From assembly GCF_963667735.1 (NCBI RefSeq), contig NZ_OY763919.1, forward strand, positions 806,001 to 870,000: a stretch of DNA of 64,000 nt, in the 5' to 3' direction. Positions 20,319 through 28,752 of the stretch are shown here, in pieces. Within the stretch, counting starts at the first letter, position 1; every line of letters begins with the position of its first letter. The notes under the pieces were generated by a model. It had not been told where the DNA came from and searched no databases. It saw only the letters and a program-made list of their open reading frames with translations. The translations under genes were made by a program, and so were the position numbers. Source of the stretch: an uncultured Methanoregula sp. (GTDB lineage Archaea; Halobacteriota; Methanomicrobia; Methanomicrobiales; Methanospirillaceae).

Positions 20319-21056
20319 TTATTCCGCTTTTTTGTGTGCTTTTCGTCCGGCTTTTCTCCCGTGCGGGCAGACCCAGACGCACAGCCCGCAGGTTGCGACA
20401 CCATCGTTCTTCTCACGCTCCTTAAAGTAGCGCTCGCAGGCCGCTGCATCGAACCGGGCCTCGCGGGGTTCATCGGGCGAGAAGGTCCTGCCGGTAAATG
20501 CGTGAACCGGGCAGATATCAACGCAGGCCGTGCATTCCCCGCACCGGGGCTCCACCGGGGAGCCGGTCGGCTCCAGCGGGGCATCGGTGAGCACGGTAAC
20601 CCACCGGACCCTCGGGCCGTGATCGGGTGTCACGAGCAGGCAGCTCTTCCCGATCCAGCCAAGGCCGGCCATGTGGGCCGCAAGTTTCTGGGAGATGATC
20701 CCGCAGATCTGTTCGTCGCTCGTCCGCTTCGAGGCCGGAACGGGAAAGGCGTGATAGCCCTTCCGCTGGAGGAGATTCGCCAGCCGGAGGGCCACCTGGT
20801 CGAGAGCGATATTGACAACATCGTACGTGGTATGCCGGTACAGGATTGCGCCAGCCTTGTCTTTCTCCGGAAGGAGGTCGACAACGCTGTCCTGCAATCG
20901 GATTCCGACAACAATACCCCGCGGGTACCTGCTGACCCGCTCCCCACCCTGGGCATGGATGAAATTGCGGGCCGAAACAAGGTCCGCTACCCCGTAGTAA
21001 TCCGCGTCAAGGGAGAGGGCAAGAGCCCGGATTTGTTCGTCAATCTTTTCTGACAT
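20319..21056 (-). CDS. Two-[4Fe-4S] protein, QueG-like
   Basis: A 245-residue protein related to the epoxyqueuosine reductase-like COG1600 group. The N-terminal domain contains ALSLDADYYGVADL and AGLGWIGKSCLLVTPDHGPR. Ferredoxin motifs follow: CGECTACVDICPVHAF and a second set in CERYFKE...CGLCVWVCP. True QueG has about 350-380 residues with a C-terminal HEAT region that is absent here, and archaea make archaeosine rather than queuosine. The physiological electron acceptor is unknown, and it should not be called QueG. Confidence 0.8.
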   Translation of the reverse strand: MSEKIDEQIRALALSLDADYYGVADLVSARNFIHAQGGERVSRYPRGIVVGIRLQDSVVDLLPEKDKAGAILYRHTTYDVVNIALDQVALRLANLLQRKGYHAFPVPASKRTSDEQICGIISQKLAAHMAGLGWIGKSCLLVTPDHGPRVRWVTVLTDAPLEPTGSPVEPRCGECTACVDICPVHAFTGRTFSPDEPREARFDAAACERYFKEREKNDGVATCGLCVWVCPHGRKAGRKAHKKAE

Positions 21057-21098
21057 CGTTATGTACCTCAGGTCTGCAGGAGAACATCAGGATAGTGG

Positions 21099-21848
21099 TC
21101 AGGGGGAGTTCTCCATGACAAAGAACGTGTACCCGTAATACCGCTTGTACTTCAGGTACATGTCCGCTTCGTGCGCCAATGCATCGAGGAGGGCGGCATG
21201 GGCAGGATCGGATCCATGGGTCTTCCGGAGCTCCCCAATCCGGGCCAGCATCGGGACATGGTAGTTCTCCCACCACCCGGATTCCGGCAGCCGGAATGTT
21301 GCAACGAGCCGGAGCCCGGCCCTTCTTACCCGCTCCTTCATCTCATCTTCGGGCACGGGAACGTATCCCTCGCTCTCCCACCATTTCATGAGTTCTTCCG
21401 GGGGATTTGGCTCGAACCAGTCGGCATCGGACACGACCATGTACCCGCCTTTTTTCAGAAGCGGCTTCCAGAGCTTGAGACCCTGTTCGAATCCGACAAT
21501 GAAGATAGCTCCCTCGGACCAGATGAGGTCGAACGATCCTTTGTCGAACGGCAGGGCGTCCATGGAAGCGCAGAGGGTTTTCACCCGGTGGGCCATGCCG
21601 GCTTTTCTGGCCCAGGCATCGATCGTGTCCAGAAACGGCTGGTGGTTGTCGACCGCGGTGATCGTGCCGTCGGTCAGGGAGGCGAGATCGCGTGTCTGGG
21701 TCCCGCTGCCGCACCCGATATCAAGGATCTTGGCATTCTCAAAAACGAGGGGGAGGAGAGACCAGGCTTTCCTCGTTGCTTCAGAGCTACCGGGCCCCTG
21801 CCGGGGGAGTGATTCGAAGATCTGGTAAATAAACGGAGGTAATGACAT
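21099..21848 (-). CDS. Class I SAM-dependent methyltransferase
   Basis: A 249-residue protein with motif I ILDIGCGSGTQTRDLA, the strand-2 acidic residue in AVDNHQPFLD, and motif II FDLIWSEGAIFIVGFEQGLK. The SDADWFEPNPPEELMKWWES region is like that of small methyltransferase-11/25 proteins that act on metabolites. The N-terminus (SLPPFIYQIFESLPRQGPG) is a known lead-in of this group in Methanomicrobia. The substrate is unknown. Confidence 0.85.
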   Translation of the reverse strand: MSLPPFIYQIFESLPRQGPGSSEATRKAWSLLPLVFENAKILDIGCGSGTQTRDLASLTDGTITAVDNHQPFLDTIDAWARKAGMAHRVKTLCASMDALPFDKGSFDLIWSEGAIFIVGFEQGLKLWKPLLKKGGYMVVSDADWFEPNPPEELMKWWESEGYVPVPEDEMKERVRRAGLRLVATFRLPESGWWENYHVPMLARIGELRKTHGSDPAHAALLDALAHEADMYLKYKRYYGYTFFVMENSP

Positions 21849-21982
21849 GATGCAGAGCTGTTACACAGAGTGTAATGAGTGCTTTGTGGTCGAACCTGAG
21901 GGGGATGATAAAACATCATGAGGATGTTGCGGATTACTTTAAGAAAAAAGAGGGACAGGGGGTTCGCCTGTCCCGTGGCATT

Positions 21983-22198
21983 TCATTTTCTGGTTTGGAG
22001 GGGGGTTTTGGAATGCATGATGGTTTCTTCACGGTTCTGGAGGAGGGTTTCTGCCGGCACATCGGAGTGCATCTCGGCAGTTCCCTGGAAGAGCTCCCAT
22101 AAGTACGAGAGGGACCGGTGCGTCCCGGAATGCCCGCAAGAGCAGCGGGACGGTGTATCTGGTGTTTCTGATGGTGCCCGGTCATGGGGTGCGTTCAT
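21983..22198 (-). CDS. Small protein with a Cys/His cluster, possible gene
   Basis: A 71-codon frame starting with ATG at 22198. On the minus strand a good Shine-Dalgarno AGGAG lies seven bases before the ATG, which is the main reason to call it. The protein has a CSCGHSGTH cluster near residues 18-27 that could bind a metal, followed by a polar, likely disordered tail. No family is recognised. It sits between the ATP-grasp gene and the methyltransferase on the same strand. It may be a chance frame. Confidence 0.4.
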   Translation of the reverse strand: MNAPHDRAPSETPDTPSRCSCGHSGTHRSLSYLWELFQGTAEMHSDVPAETLLQNREETIMHSKTPLQTRK

Positions 22199-22253
22199 GG
22201 TTGCTCTCCTGCCCGGGTCTTCCCGGGTCTGATCACGAGGTTGGCTCAGGGGA

Positions 22254-22298
22254 ATAAATAGGACAGGATATTGGAAAAAAAGACGGGGGATTTTTCCA
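22254..22298. repeat. 45-bp direct repeat, left copy
   Basis: This copy reads GGACAGGATATTGG followed by an inverted repeat, TGGAAAAAA and TTTTTCCA, around a G-rich loop (22272-22298). A related copy is at 23689-23733. The two flank the ATP-grasp gene. Each can form an A/T hairpin and might act as a terminator, or mark a former insertion. Confidence 0.5.
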
Positions 22299-22349
22299 CA
22301 CGGGCGGGCACGGGGATCCTGCCGGTGTCCCTATCCGGCCGCCCGACAC

Positions 22350-23384
22350 TCACTTCCGGGGCTTCTGCGCCGGTTCCGGGTTCTGATCGGGAAGGCCTGG
22401 AGATCGCTTGAATTCTTCGGGATCGCAATAGGCCTCGACCATCAGGTCCGCCTTCCGGTGACCGGCATCATCCGCAACCGGGCCGGGGGGAATGGCTGCC
22501 CCGTTCATCCATGCCGCAGTATCGATCAGGAGCGGGCCTTTTTCCGTCAGCATGATCCGGGTGCTGGCGGCCCCGTACCGGATCCGGAGCGCATCGAGAG
22601 TGCTGACAGCATAGTGGACAACTTCGGCATGATCCCTGAATGGCTCTTCCTGCTGCCGGGCCCGGTTCCCTGCACGGGCAGGAGACTTATCCTTCCTGCA
22701 TTCCCGGATCGCGGCCAGCCGGTGTTTCCCGTCGTGGGATACGGTGTCCACGCAATATTCTGTCCCGGCCAGGCACTCCTCGGCCAGTACCTCGGCGTTC
22801 TTCTCCCCGTTCTCATTCATTGTCCCGACAAGGGCCCGGAAAGCCCGGGATACTTCGTGCTCTGTCCTGCAGAACACAACCCCCCTGCCCGATGCACGGT
22901 TCACCGGTTTTACGACAATCTCCTCGAACCGGCGGGACCGGTACCAGGCCAGGAGATCGGTCTCGTCGGACGTGAGGAGGAACTCTTTGGTCGGGAGACC
23001 GGCATCGATCAGGGTCTGCTGCATCAGGAACTTGTCGCTTCGGGCAGCCGATCGCTCGGTCCCGTTCGTGCAGAGTTTCATGCGTTCCGAGAGGGAGTCC
23101 GCAAGAGAGATCCCCGTCCCGCTCCCGGGAATGATGCCTATAACGTTATAATCGTCGAGTTCGCGGACAACCGCATCGATATCGCCATTGAACGCGATCG
23201 TCAGCTCGTACAGGGAGTCCGGCCGGCAGTCTCCGAAATGAGACCTGGCCGGGGATATTCCGGAAAACCTTCCGGTGCTGAGCACTTCGATGCAGGAGAT
23301 TCCCTGTGCCTGGAACCGGGATGCGAGGAGCCGGCCCGGCTCGGTAAAGCCATCAACGATGACAATGGCCCTGGGCCCGTTCAT
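22350..23384 (-). CDS. ATP-grasp domain protein, possibly degenerate
   Basis: A 344-residue protein with a pre-ATP-grasp domain (MNGPRAIVIVDGFTEPGRLL, IIPGSGTGISLADSLSERM) and an ATP-grasp core: FLMQQTLIDAGLPTKEF, EEIVVKPVNRASGRGVVFC (ATP-binding Lys) and VLAEECLAGTEYCVDTVS. Relatives are carboxylate-amine ligases. The metal-binding strand reads LLIDTAAWMNGA where many relatives have a Glu-x-x-x-Arg pattern, and the protein ends about 40 residues later, shorter than the usual 390-420. Activity is therefore doubtful. It is flanked by two copies of a 45-bp repeat. Confidence 0.75.
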   Translation of the reverse strand: MNGPRAIVIVDGFTEPGRLLASRFQAQGISCIEVLSTGRFSGISPARSHFGDCRPDSLYELTIAFNGDIDAVVRELDDYNVIGIIPGSGTGISLADSLSERMKLCTNGTERSAARSDKFLMQQTLIDAGLPTKEFLLTSDETDLLAWYRSRRFEEIVVKPVNRASGRGVVFCRTEHEVSRAFRALVGTMNENGEKNAEVLAEECLAGTEYCVDTVSHDGKHRLAAIRECRKDKSPARAGNRARQQEEPFRDHAEVVHYAVSTLDALRIRYGAASTRIMLTEKGPLLIDTAAWMNGAAIPPGPVADDAGHRKADLMVEAYCDPEEFKRSPGLPDQNPEPAQKPRK

Positions 23385-23688
23385 CCAGCCTCACCGCCTG
23401 CTCTTCCGGTTGATCCGGGGTCCGCGGGACGGGGGAGAAAGACCTGCCCTCCGCATCCTGCAAAGACTCCCGGCAATCCCCCCTCTGCAAAGCCGCGTCG
23501 GATAGGGGATGGGGCGATATGGCCGGTCCTGGCCCGGTATTCCGGACCGGTAAGGGCGAGAGCCCGGGGCTGTCGGGGAAAAGCCGGGGCTCGTGGAGCC
23601 GGGTCCGGTGCTTCCCTTCTTGGATACTTGATCTGCATAAAAAATTCTCCTGGATCGGTTGTTACAGTGACCCGTTTCATACCCGGGG

Positions 23689-23733
23689 GTATAAGGGGCA
23701 GGAAGTTGGAAAAAAAGGGAGGGATTTTTTCCA
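23689..23733. repeat. 45-bp direct repeat, right copy
   Basis: Related to 22254-22298. The hairpin part (23707-23733) is TGGAAAAAA, a G-rich loop, then TTTTTTCCA. The GGxCAGGA-type segment in front is also shared. The two copies lie 1.43 kb apart in the same orientation, around one gene. Confidence 0.5.
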
Positions 23734-23774
23734 TTCCCGGTCTCTGCCTTACCACCGGGGGATAAAAAAACGGC

Positions 23775-23807
23775 ATTTAAATAGTTCTCGCCGGAACTAG
23801 TACGTAC
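23775..23807 (+). promoter_or_regulatory. Promoter with two palindromes before the wHTH-TPR gene
   Basis: A TATA-like ATTTAAATA (23775-23783) is followed by the inverted repeat AGTTC-N6-GAACT (23783-23798) and the perfect palindrome GTACGTAC (23800-23807), ending two bases before the ATG. A repressor here would cover the TATA box and start site. Since the downstream protein has an N-terminal winged-helix-like domain, autoregulation is possible. Confidence 0.5.
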
Positions 23808-23809
23808 CC

Positions 23810-25426
23810 ATGTACCCGGACCTGACAACGTTCCAGCGGATGGTGGACGAGGAGAACCTCTCCGGTGCCGGCAGGCAGACTCTCCTTGCCCTGTACGACG
23901 GTCCCCTCCGGCTCCGCCAGATCCTGGATATCGTAAATACAGCGGAGTGCGGCGCCGGGGGAAAGAAGATCACCGAGTCCGCCCTCCGCAAACGGCTCGA
24001 CGTCCTGATCGCAAGGGGCATCCTTGCCCGGGCAGGCAGCGAACGCACCAATCCCTACTACTACATCCGCCGGCCGTGGATCTTCAACAAATATGTCCTT
24101 GTCCGGTGCCGGGACAAGCCGGGCAAGGAGCTCCTTGAACTGACCATCCTCCTCCACGAGCTCTCGCAGATGGCAGACGGGGGAGATGCCCTGCTCCCCC
24201 AGCCGCGGTTCATATCCGCTGTCGGTGAGCGCACCGAGCGCAGCCACCAGATAGGGGACGCGTTTGCATCGTTCCAGAAACTCCTGGGCAACAAGACTGC
24301 CATCGGGGACTACCTCGAGGGGATCTACGAGGATATCTATGACGGGAAGGTCCCGGCCAGCGATATCGATGCCCTGGTTGCCCGGGACTTCCTCCGGTTC
24401 GTGGCAACCGCACCGGTTGAGGAGCGGGAAGTTCGGTTCTGCTTCTGGTATGCCGCCTTCTTCCATACCCTGGACCGGTACCCGGAGGCAGTCGAGGCAT
24501 TCCGCCGGGGCATTGTTCTTGCCGGGGAGCAGGGGCTCGACCTTCCCGCAATCCTGTCAGGCTTGAGGATCTCGGAGGGGCATCTTCTCCTGGACCTCAA
24601 TGACTTTACCGGGGCAAAAGAGGCCTTCCTCAAAGACGGCCAGATGAAAGGGATAGGCCCGGTTGCAAAAGCGAAAAGCCTGTTTGGCGCCGGCGAGGCG
24701 GAACTCATACTGGGGGATGTAGGCCCGGCGTTTGTCCAGGAGCGCTTCAAGCAGGCGCTCGCGCTCTGCACATCCGCAGATCCCGAGGGAAAAGATCCCG
24801 ATGTCACGGAACTCCGATCGGACATCCTGCGCCGGATCGGCTCGGTCCACCGTGTCCTGGGGAGATTCGGTGAGGCGGAGACATGGTATGGAGAGGCAGA
24901 GCAGGTCGCCGGCAGCAGTATGTCCCGGAGTCTTGTGCGGCTCCTTCCCGAGCGGGGAGAACTTTTGCGGGCCCGGGCATTTGCCGCACCTGCCGGTGAG
25001 GCCGGGGAATTGATTGCCGAGGCGGAGAGGATGTTCGAGGAGGCCAAAGCCGCGTCCCAGCGGATCCGGAACATCACCGGGTTTGCGAGCTGCCTTGTCG
25101 GGGAATGCGAGACCGCCCGCATTGCGTACGAGCGGTTCAATAAACCCCTGCCAAAAAACCTTGCTGCAAAATATGCCAATGCCTTTGAGATCTACTGCCA
25201 GATCTCGTCCCGGTGGGGAATCGTCCAGACCTTCATCTCAGAAGCGCTCCTCTATCGCGCCGCATCAGAGGTATTGCCGGATATGTATGCTGCAACCGCC
25301 GACAAGCTCGCGCAGGCAGAGGTCTTTTCCAAAGAACTCGGACTCAAACGGGAACTCGCCCTGATAAAACGGCTCAAGTCCGGCTCGCGTCAAGAACCCG
25401 AACTCAACCCGCTCACCTTCCTCTGA
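23810..25426 (+). CDS. Winged-helix plus TPR-like protein of unknown function
   Basis: A 538-residue cytoplasmic protein. Residues 15-90 look like a winged helix (LSGAGRQTLLALYDGPLRLR, then ITESALRKRLDVLIARGILA and a wing around RTNPYYYIRRP). From about residue 190 onward it consists of helical TPR-like repeats (RYPEAVEAFRRGIVLAGEQG, LNDFTGAKEAFLKDGQM, FGEAETWYGEAEQVAG). The combination suggests a DNA-binding regulator that senses a partner protein through the TPR array, similar in plan to SARP/LuxR-type large regulators but without an NTPase domain. The target is unknown. It has its own palindrome-containing promoter. Confidence 0.7.
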   Translation: MYPDLTTFQRMVDEENLSGAGRQTLLALYDGPLRLRQILDIVNTAECGAGGKKITESALRKRLDVLIARGILARAGSERTNPYYYIRRPWIFNKYVLVRCRDKPGKELLELTILLHELSQMADGGDALLPQPRFISAVGERTERSHQIGDAFASFQKLLGNKTAIGDYLEGIYEDIYDGKVPASDIDALVARDFLRFVATAPVEEREVRFCFWYAAFFHTLDRYPEAVEAFRRGIVLAGEQGLDLPAILSGLRISEGHLLLDLNDFTGAKEAFLKDGQMKGIGPVAKAKSLFGAGEAELILGDVGPAFVQERFKQALALCTSADPEGKDPDVTELRSDILRRIGSVHRVLGRFGEAETWYGEAEQVAGSSMSRSLVRLLPERGELLRARAFAAPAGEAGELIAEAERMFEEAKAASQRIRNITGFASCLVGECETARIAYERFNKPLPKNLAAKYANAFEIYCQISSRWGIVQTFISEALLYRAASEVLPDMYAATADKLAQAEVFSKELGLKRELALIKRLKSGSRQEPELNPLTFL

Positions 25427-25553
25427 TCGGGATGCCTGCTGATCCGGATCCCCGGATAAAGGCAGGCCATCCGGCTTTTTCCGGTTTCACACCCGGCCCG
25501 TGACATCAGAAAATCCATATCCTCATAATTCTCAAGGTGCAATATCTTCTTCC

Positions 25554-26930
25554 ATGAACGAGGATAAAGAGAAGCGAATTCTTCTGCTCGTGGCTTCGCT
25601 GGCCTCGTTCCTCGTCCCGTACACGGTCTCGTCCCTGAACGTGGCCCTGCCTGCTATTAGCGCCTCGTTCTCCATCGATGCCGTGATGCTCGGCTGGGTT
25701 ACGTCCGCCTACCTGCTCACTGCCGCAATCTGCATTGTGCCATTCGGGAAACTCGCCGATATGTACGGCAGGAAGAAGTTCTTCATCCTGGGTAACGCCC
25801 TCTTTGCCGTCGGGTCTCTCCTGGCAGCGATCTCGTGGTCGGGATCGGTCATCATCACGGCCCGCGTCATCCAGGCGCTCGGGGGAGCGATGGTCTTCTC
25901 CACCTCGATTGCGATTGTCACGTCCGTCTTCCCGCCCGGGGAGCGGGGACGGGCCATCGGCATCATCACGGCAACCGTGTACGCCGGCCTCTCGCTTGGC
26001 CCGTTCATCGGCGGCGTCCTCACCCACAATATCGGCTGGCAGAGCATCTTCCTCGTCAATATCCCTCTTGCAGTCCTCGTCATCATCCTCACCCTGCGGT
26101 ACATCCCCGGAGAATGGCTGGACAAAGCCGGGAAGTTCGACCTCGTCGGGGCAGCCCTGTACAGCATGATGCTCTTTGGCTGCATCTACGGGCTCACCCT
26201 GCTCCCGTCCGGTGCCGGGATCGCCTGGATGGCGCTCGGGGTCTGCTTTCTCCTTCTCTTCATCCGGTGGGAGCAGCGGGTACCGGCACCGATGGTGGAT
26301 ATCGCGCTCTTCCGGTCGAACCCGGTCTTCCTCTTCTCCAACCTTGCAGCCCTGATCAACTATGCCGTGGTCTTTGCCGTCGGGTTCCTGCTCAGCCTGT
26401 ACCTGCAGTACAACCGGGGCATCGACCCCCAGATCGCAGGACTGATCCTGATCGCCCAGCCGGTGGTCCAGACCATCGTATCGCCAGCCGCCGGCCATCT
26501 CTCGGACCGGATCGATCCCCGGATCCTTGCAACAGCAGGGATGGCACTCACGAGCCTGGGCCTCGGGATCCTGATGTTCATCTCGCCCTCCATGCCGCTT
26601 GCGGTCATCATTGCGGGGCTTGCTATTCTCGGCCTCGGGTACGGTCTCTTCTCCTCGCCGAACACCAACGCCATCATGAGTTCCGTGGGAGCGCAGCATC
26701 TCGGGCTTGCCTCCGGCATGGTCTCCACGATGAGGGCGATTGGCCAGATGCTCAGCCTTGCAATAGCGATGCTCGTCTTCTCTGCGGTTATCGGTTCGGT
26801 CCAGATCTCTCCGGAAGTGTATCCCCAGCTCCAGCAGAGCGTGACTATCGCGTTCGGGGTATTCTTTGTGCTCGCGCTCATCGGGATCGCTGCTTCGTAT
26901 GCCCGGGGCACGGTCCGGAAAAACTCCTGA
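25554..26930 (+). CDS. MFS multidrug-type exporter, 14-helix DHA2 family
   Basis: About 458 residues with fourteen hydrophobic segments. Family motifs include LNVALPAISASFSIDAVMLGW (helix 1 region of EmrB/QacA), the loop GKLADMYGRKKFFILG, and motif C in helix 5 (AGLSLGPFIGGVL). It probably exports toxic organic compounds using the ion gradient. The ATG at 25554 starts directly before the first helix; a GTG at 25500 would add 18 polar residues and is less likely. No regulator is adjacent, unless the wHTH-TPR gene upstream serves. Confidence 0.9.
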   Translation: MNEDKEKRILLLVASLASFLVPYTVSSLNVALPAISASFSIDAVMLGWVTSAYLLTAAICIVPFGKLADMYGRKKFFILGNALFAVGSLLAAISWSGSVIITARVIQALGGAMVFSTSIAIVTSVFPPGERGRAIGIITATVYAGLSLGPFIGGVLTHNIGWQSIFLVNIPLAVLVIILTLRYIPGEWLDKAGKFDLVGAALYSMMLFGCIYGLTLLPSGAGIAWMALGVCFLLLFIRWEQRVPAPMVDIALFRSNPVFLFSNLAALINYAVVFAVGFLLSLYLQYNRGIDPQIAGLILIAQPVVQTIVSPAAGHLSDRIDPRILATAGMALTSLGLGILMFISPSMPLAVIIAGLAILGLGYGLFSSPNTNAIMSSVGAQHLGLASGMVSTMRAIGQMLSLAIAMLVFSAVIGSVQISPEVYPQLQQSVTIAFGVFFVLALIGIAASYARGTVRKNS

Positions 26931-27017
26931 GGCCCTGTGCCCGCAGGGGAGCCGGGGGAAGCACTTTCACGGTGCAAACCCCCCGGGTTTATCCTGCAGA
27001 GAAGGATACAAGGGAGT

Positions 27018-27314
27018 ATGGCAAAGAAGATCGAGACCGTCTGTGGATACTCCTGCTCCGGGTGCGAACACCATGAAAAGGAGTGCCCGGGATGCGAGGC
27101 AACGAAGGGAAAGCCGTTCTGGACCGCGTTTGTGGGTGCTGCCGCATGCCCCGTTTACTCCTGTTGTACAACCGAGCGCAGGCTTCCGCATTGTGGGAAA
27201 TGCCCTGATCTCATGTGCGAGCGGTTCACCCGTTTCCGGGATCCGGGCATGAGCGACGAGCAGGTGAAGACCGGTCTTGCAGAGATGGAGCGGGAGCTCC
27301 GGGCAAGGAAGTGA
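27018..27314 (+). CDS. Small cysteine-rich DUF3795-like protein
   Basis: A 98-residue protein with about ten cysteines arranged as CGYSCSGCEHHEKECPGC, CPVYSCC and CGKCPDLMC, the typical layout of DUF3795. This family is common in anaerobes and is thought to bind metal or an Fe-S cluster, with no proven function. The ATG at 27018 is preceded by AAGGGAG three bases upstream; longer starts at 26937 add Pro/Arg-rich sequence and are rejected. Confidence 0.8.
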   Translation: MAKKIETVCGYSCSGCEHHEKECPGCEATKGKPFWTAFVGAAACPVYSCCTTERRLPHCGKCPDLMCERFTRFRDPGMSDEQVKTGLAEMERELRARK

Positions 27315-27363
27315 CCGGCCGGTATCCCCGGGACACGGTTTGTGCTCCGGTCCGGGAAAAGAC

Positions 27364-27440
27364 GGGGGGGTCCCCGGGTAACCCCCCCTCCACTTTTTTT
27401 CAAAACCGATCGAACCCCCCTCACCAACCACAGGGGGGGT
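27364..27440. repeat. G/C hairpin element, copy 1
   Basis: A ~77-bp element built of GGGGGGTCCCCGGGTAACC with ACCCCCC completing a hairpin, then CTTTTTTTC, an AAAACCGATC segment, and a second hairpin (ACCCCCC, CACCAACCACA, GGGGGGGT). A second diverged copy is at 27588-27670. Together they fill most of the interval between the convergent DUF3795 and PLD genes and may act as terminators. The remainder of 27315-27669 shows no gene. Confidence 0.6.
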
Positions 27441-27587
27441 ATGCGGACTACCCCCCACCGGTTTGTCTCTGCAAGATCCTCCTACTCATCTGCGGGAACC
27501 TCCCGGTTCTGACAATTACGTCGGGGGTCTCACCGGAAATGCTGCATGCGCAGCTGCAAAAAAGGGTGTGTTACTCATATTTGAGGA

Positions 27588-27670
27588 GGGGGGTCCCCGG
27601 GAGACCCCCCCATCGTTATTTTTTTAAAACGATCTGACCCCCCTGCATGGGGTTGGGGGGCAGGGGGGGT
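27588..27670. repeat. G/C hairpin element, copy 2
   Basis: The same order of parts as copy 1: GGGGGGTCCCCGGGAGACC, CCCCC, TTATTTTTTTAAAACGATC, ACCCCCCT, then a loop and GGGGGGG. It reaches the stop codon of the PLD-like gene. The copies begin 224 bp apart in the same orientation. Confidence 0.6.
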
Positions 27671-28752
27671 TACCGGGCCGGGAACGGGACCGGTTCGGAT
27701 CGCAGGCTCCAGTCTTCCTCAAACGTTGCCTGGATCCCTGAGAGAATTGCGGGATCCGTAAGAATGATCCCGAGCTCCCGGTCCTCGTCCAGGTGCTGGG
27801 TCTCGAAGTTCTGGGAACCGGCAAACCCGACAGCCCACGGCGTGCCATAATCGGCGATGAGAGTCTTTGCATGGATATAATACGAGGTTCCCTGACGGAC
27901 TGCAACCCCGCTCTCGGCCAGGTTCTCAGCTGCCTTCAGCCGCTTCTTCCCGCCTTCGGCCGGATCAGCGATGAGAACCCGGACCGAGACACCCCGTTTC
28001 GCGGCCTGGCTTACGTTCTCCACAACGAGCGGGTCCTCGAGATTCTCGTTGTAAATCGTGATGTCCGAGCGGGCACTTTCGATGAGGGAGAGGATCGTTG
28101 CCCGGGCATGGTCCGGGCTCCAGACAAGGGTCGGGACACGGTAGGTTGCTGTCCGGTTGTTCCAGTCGGCATCGAAGACCTCCTCGATCTCACGAACTTC
28201 GGTGAGATTGTCGGTTCTCACGATGAAGTCCCGGGTCGAGGAGAAGGTATCGGGTTTCAGGTTGCAGGTCATGACAAGGGAATACTTCCCGTCGATAGTG
28301 AAGGTCTTCTGGTGGGTCTTGGGAAAGACCGCCGGCCCGGGCCGGGTGAGAACCCCATATGTTTCAAGCTCCTGCATCCGGGGCAGGTTCCGGTCGGTAA
28401 CATTGGATTCAGGATCCTTGCCCCCGTCATAGATGACCCTGACCGCAACCCCCCGGGCCGACGCGTTCTCAAGCGCTGCCATGGTCTTCTTGTCATTCAG
28501 GTTGTAGATGGTGAGATTGATTGACCGGGTTGCGGAGTTTATGGCGTCAAGGACGGGCGCCCGGCCAGCGTCGGGTTCGATGAAGAGGGTGTAGGGGGAG
28601 AATGATGAGGCGGCCGGGGTTCCTGCTCCGGCTGCATAAGAGCGTGAGAAGAGACCGGCTATCGCCGGGTTGGACCTGGACTCTGCTGCAAGGAATCCAA
28701 GGGCTGCGAGCAGGATGAGGATGAGGATGATGAGGGCCGGAATCTTCTGCAT
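27670..28752 (-). CDS. Secreted phospholipase D-like protein (copy 2)
   Basis: A 360-residue exported protein with an uncleaved-looking N-terminal hydrophobic segment (IPALIILILILLAALGFLAA). Two PLD halves follow, with KTHQKTFTIDG and SYYIHAKTLIADYG carrying the HxK and Asp residues. It matches the paralog at 13949-15019 over the whole domain, for example DAGRAPVLDAINSA against DGRAPVLNAIAGA, and VWSPDHAR against VWSPVNAR. Unlike copy 1 it has no lipobox Cys. It probably acts outside the cell or on its surface. The ATG at 28752 is preferred over a TTG three codons upstream. Confidence 0.85.
   Translation of the reverse strand: MQKIPALIILILILLAALGFLAAESRSNPAIAGLFSRSYAAGAGTPAASSFSPYTLFIEPDAGRAPVLDAINSATRSINLTIYNLNDKKTMAALENASARGVAVRVIYDGGKDPESNVTDRNLPRMQELETYGVLTRPGPAVFPKTHQKTFTIDGKYSLVMTCNLKPDTFSSTRDFIVRTDNLTEVREIEEVFDADWNNRTATYRVPTLVWSPDHARATILSLIESARSDITIYNENLEDPLVVENVSQAAKRGVSVRVLIADPAEGGKKRLKAAENLAESGVAVRQGTSYYIHAKTLIADYGTPWAVGFAGSQNFETQHLDEDRELGIILTDPAILSGIQATFEEDWSLRSEPVPFPAR

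Larger units (their letters stand above)
23385..23809. other. Non-coding interval between divergent ATP-grasp and wHTH-TPR genes
   Basis: About 425 bases. Overlapping open frames on both strands are Pro/Gly/Arg-rich and unlike real proteins. The interval contains the right copy of the 45-bp repeat (23689-23733) and, at its right end, a TATA box with two palindromes belonging to the next gene. Confidence 0.45.

Noticed and set aside
20319..21056. Epoxyqueuosine reductase QueG
   Set aside because: The sequence is related, but it is about 100 residues too short and archaea do not make queuosine by the bacterial route.
25506..26699. Minus-strand open frame opposite the MFS exporter (397 codons)
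   Set aside because: The composition is a high-charge antisense shadow of a membrane protein gene.
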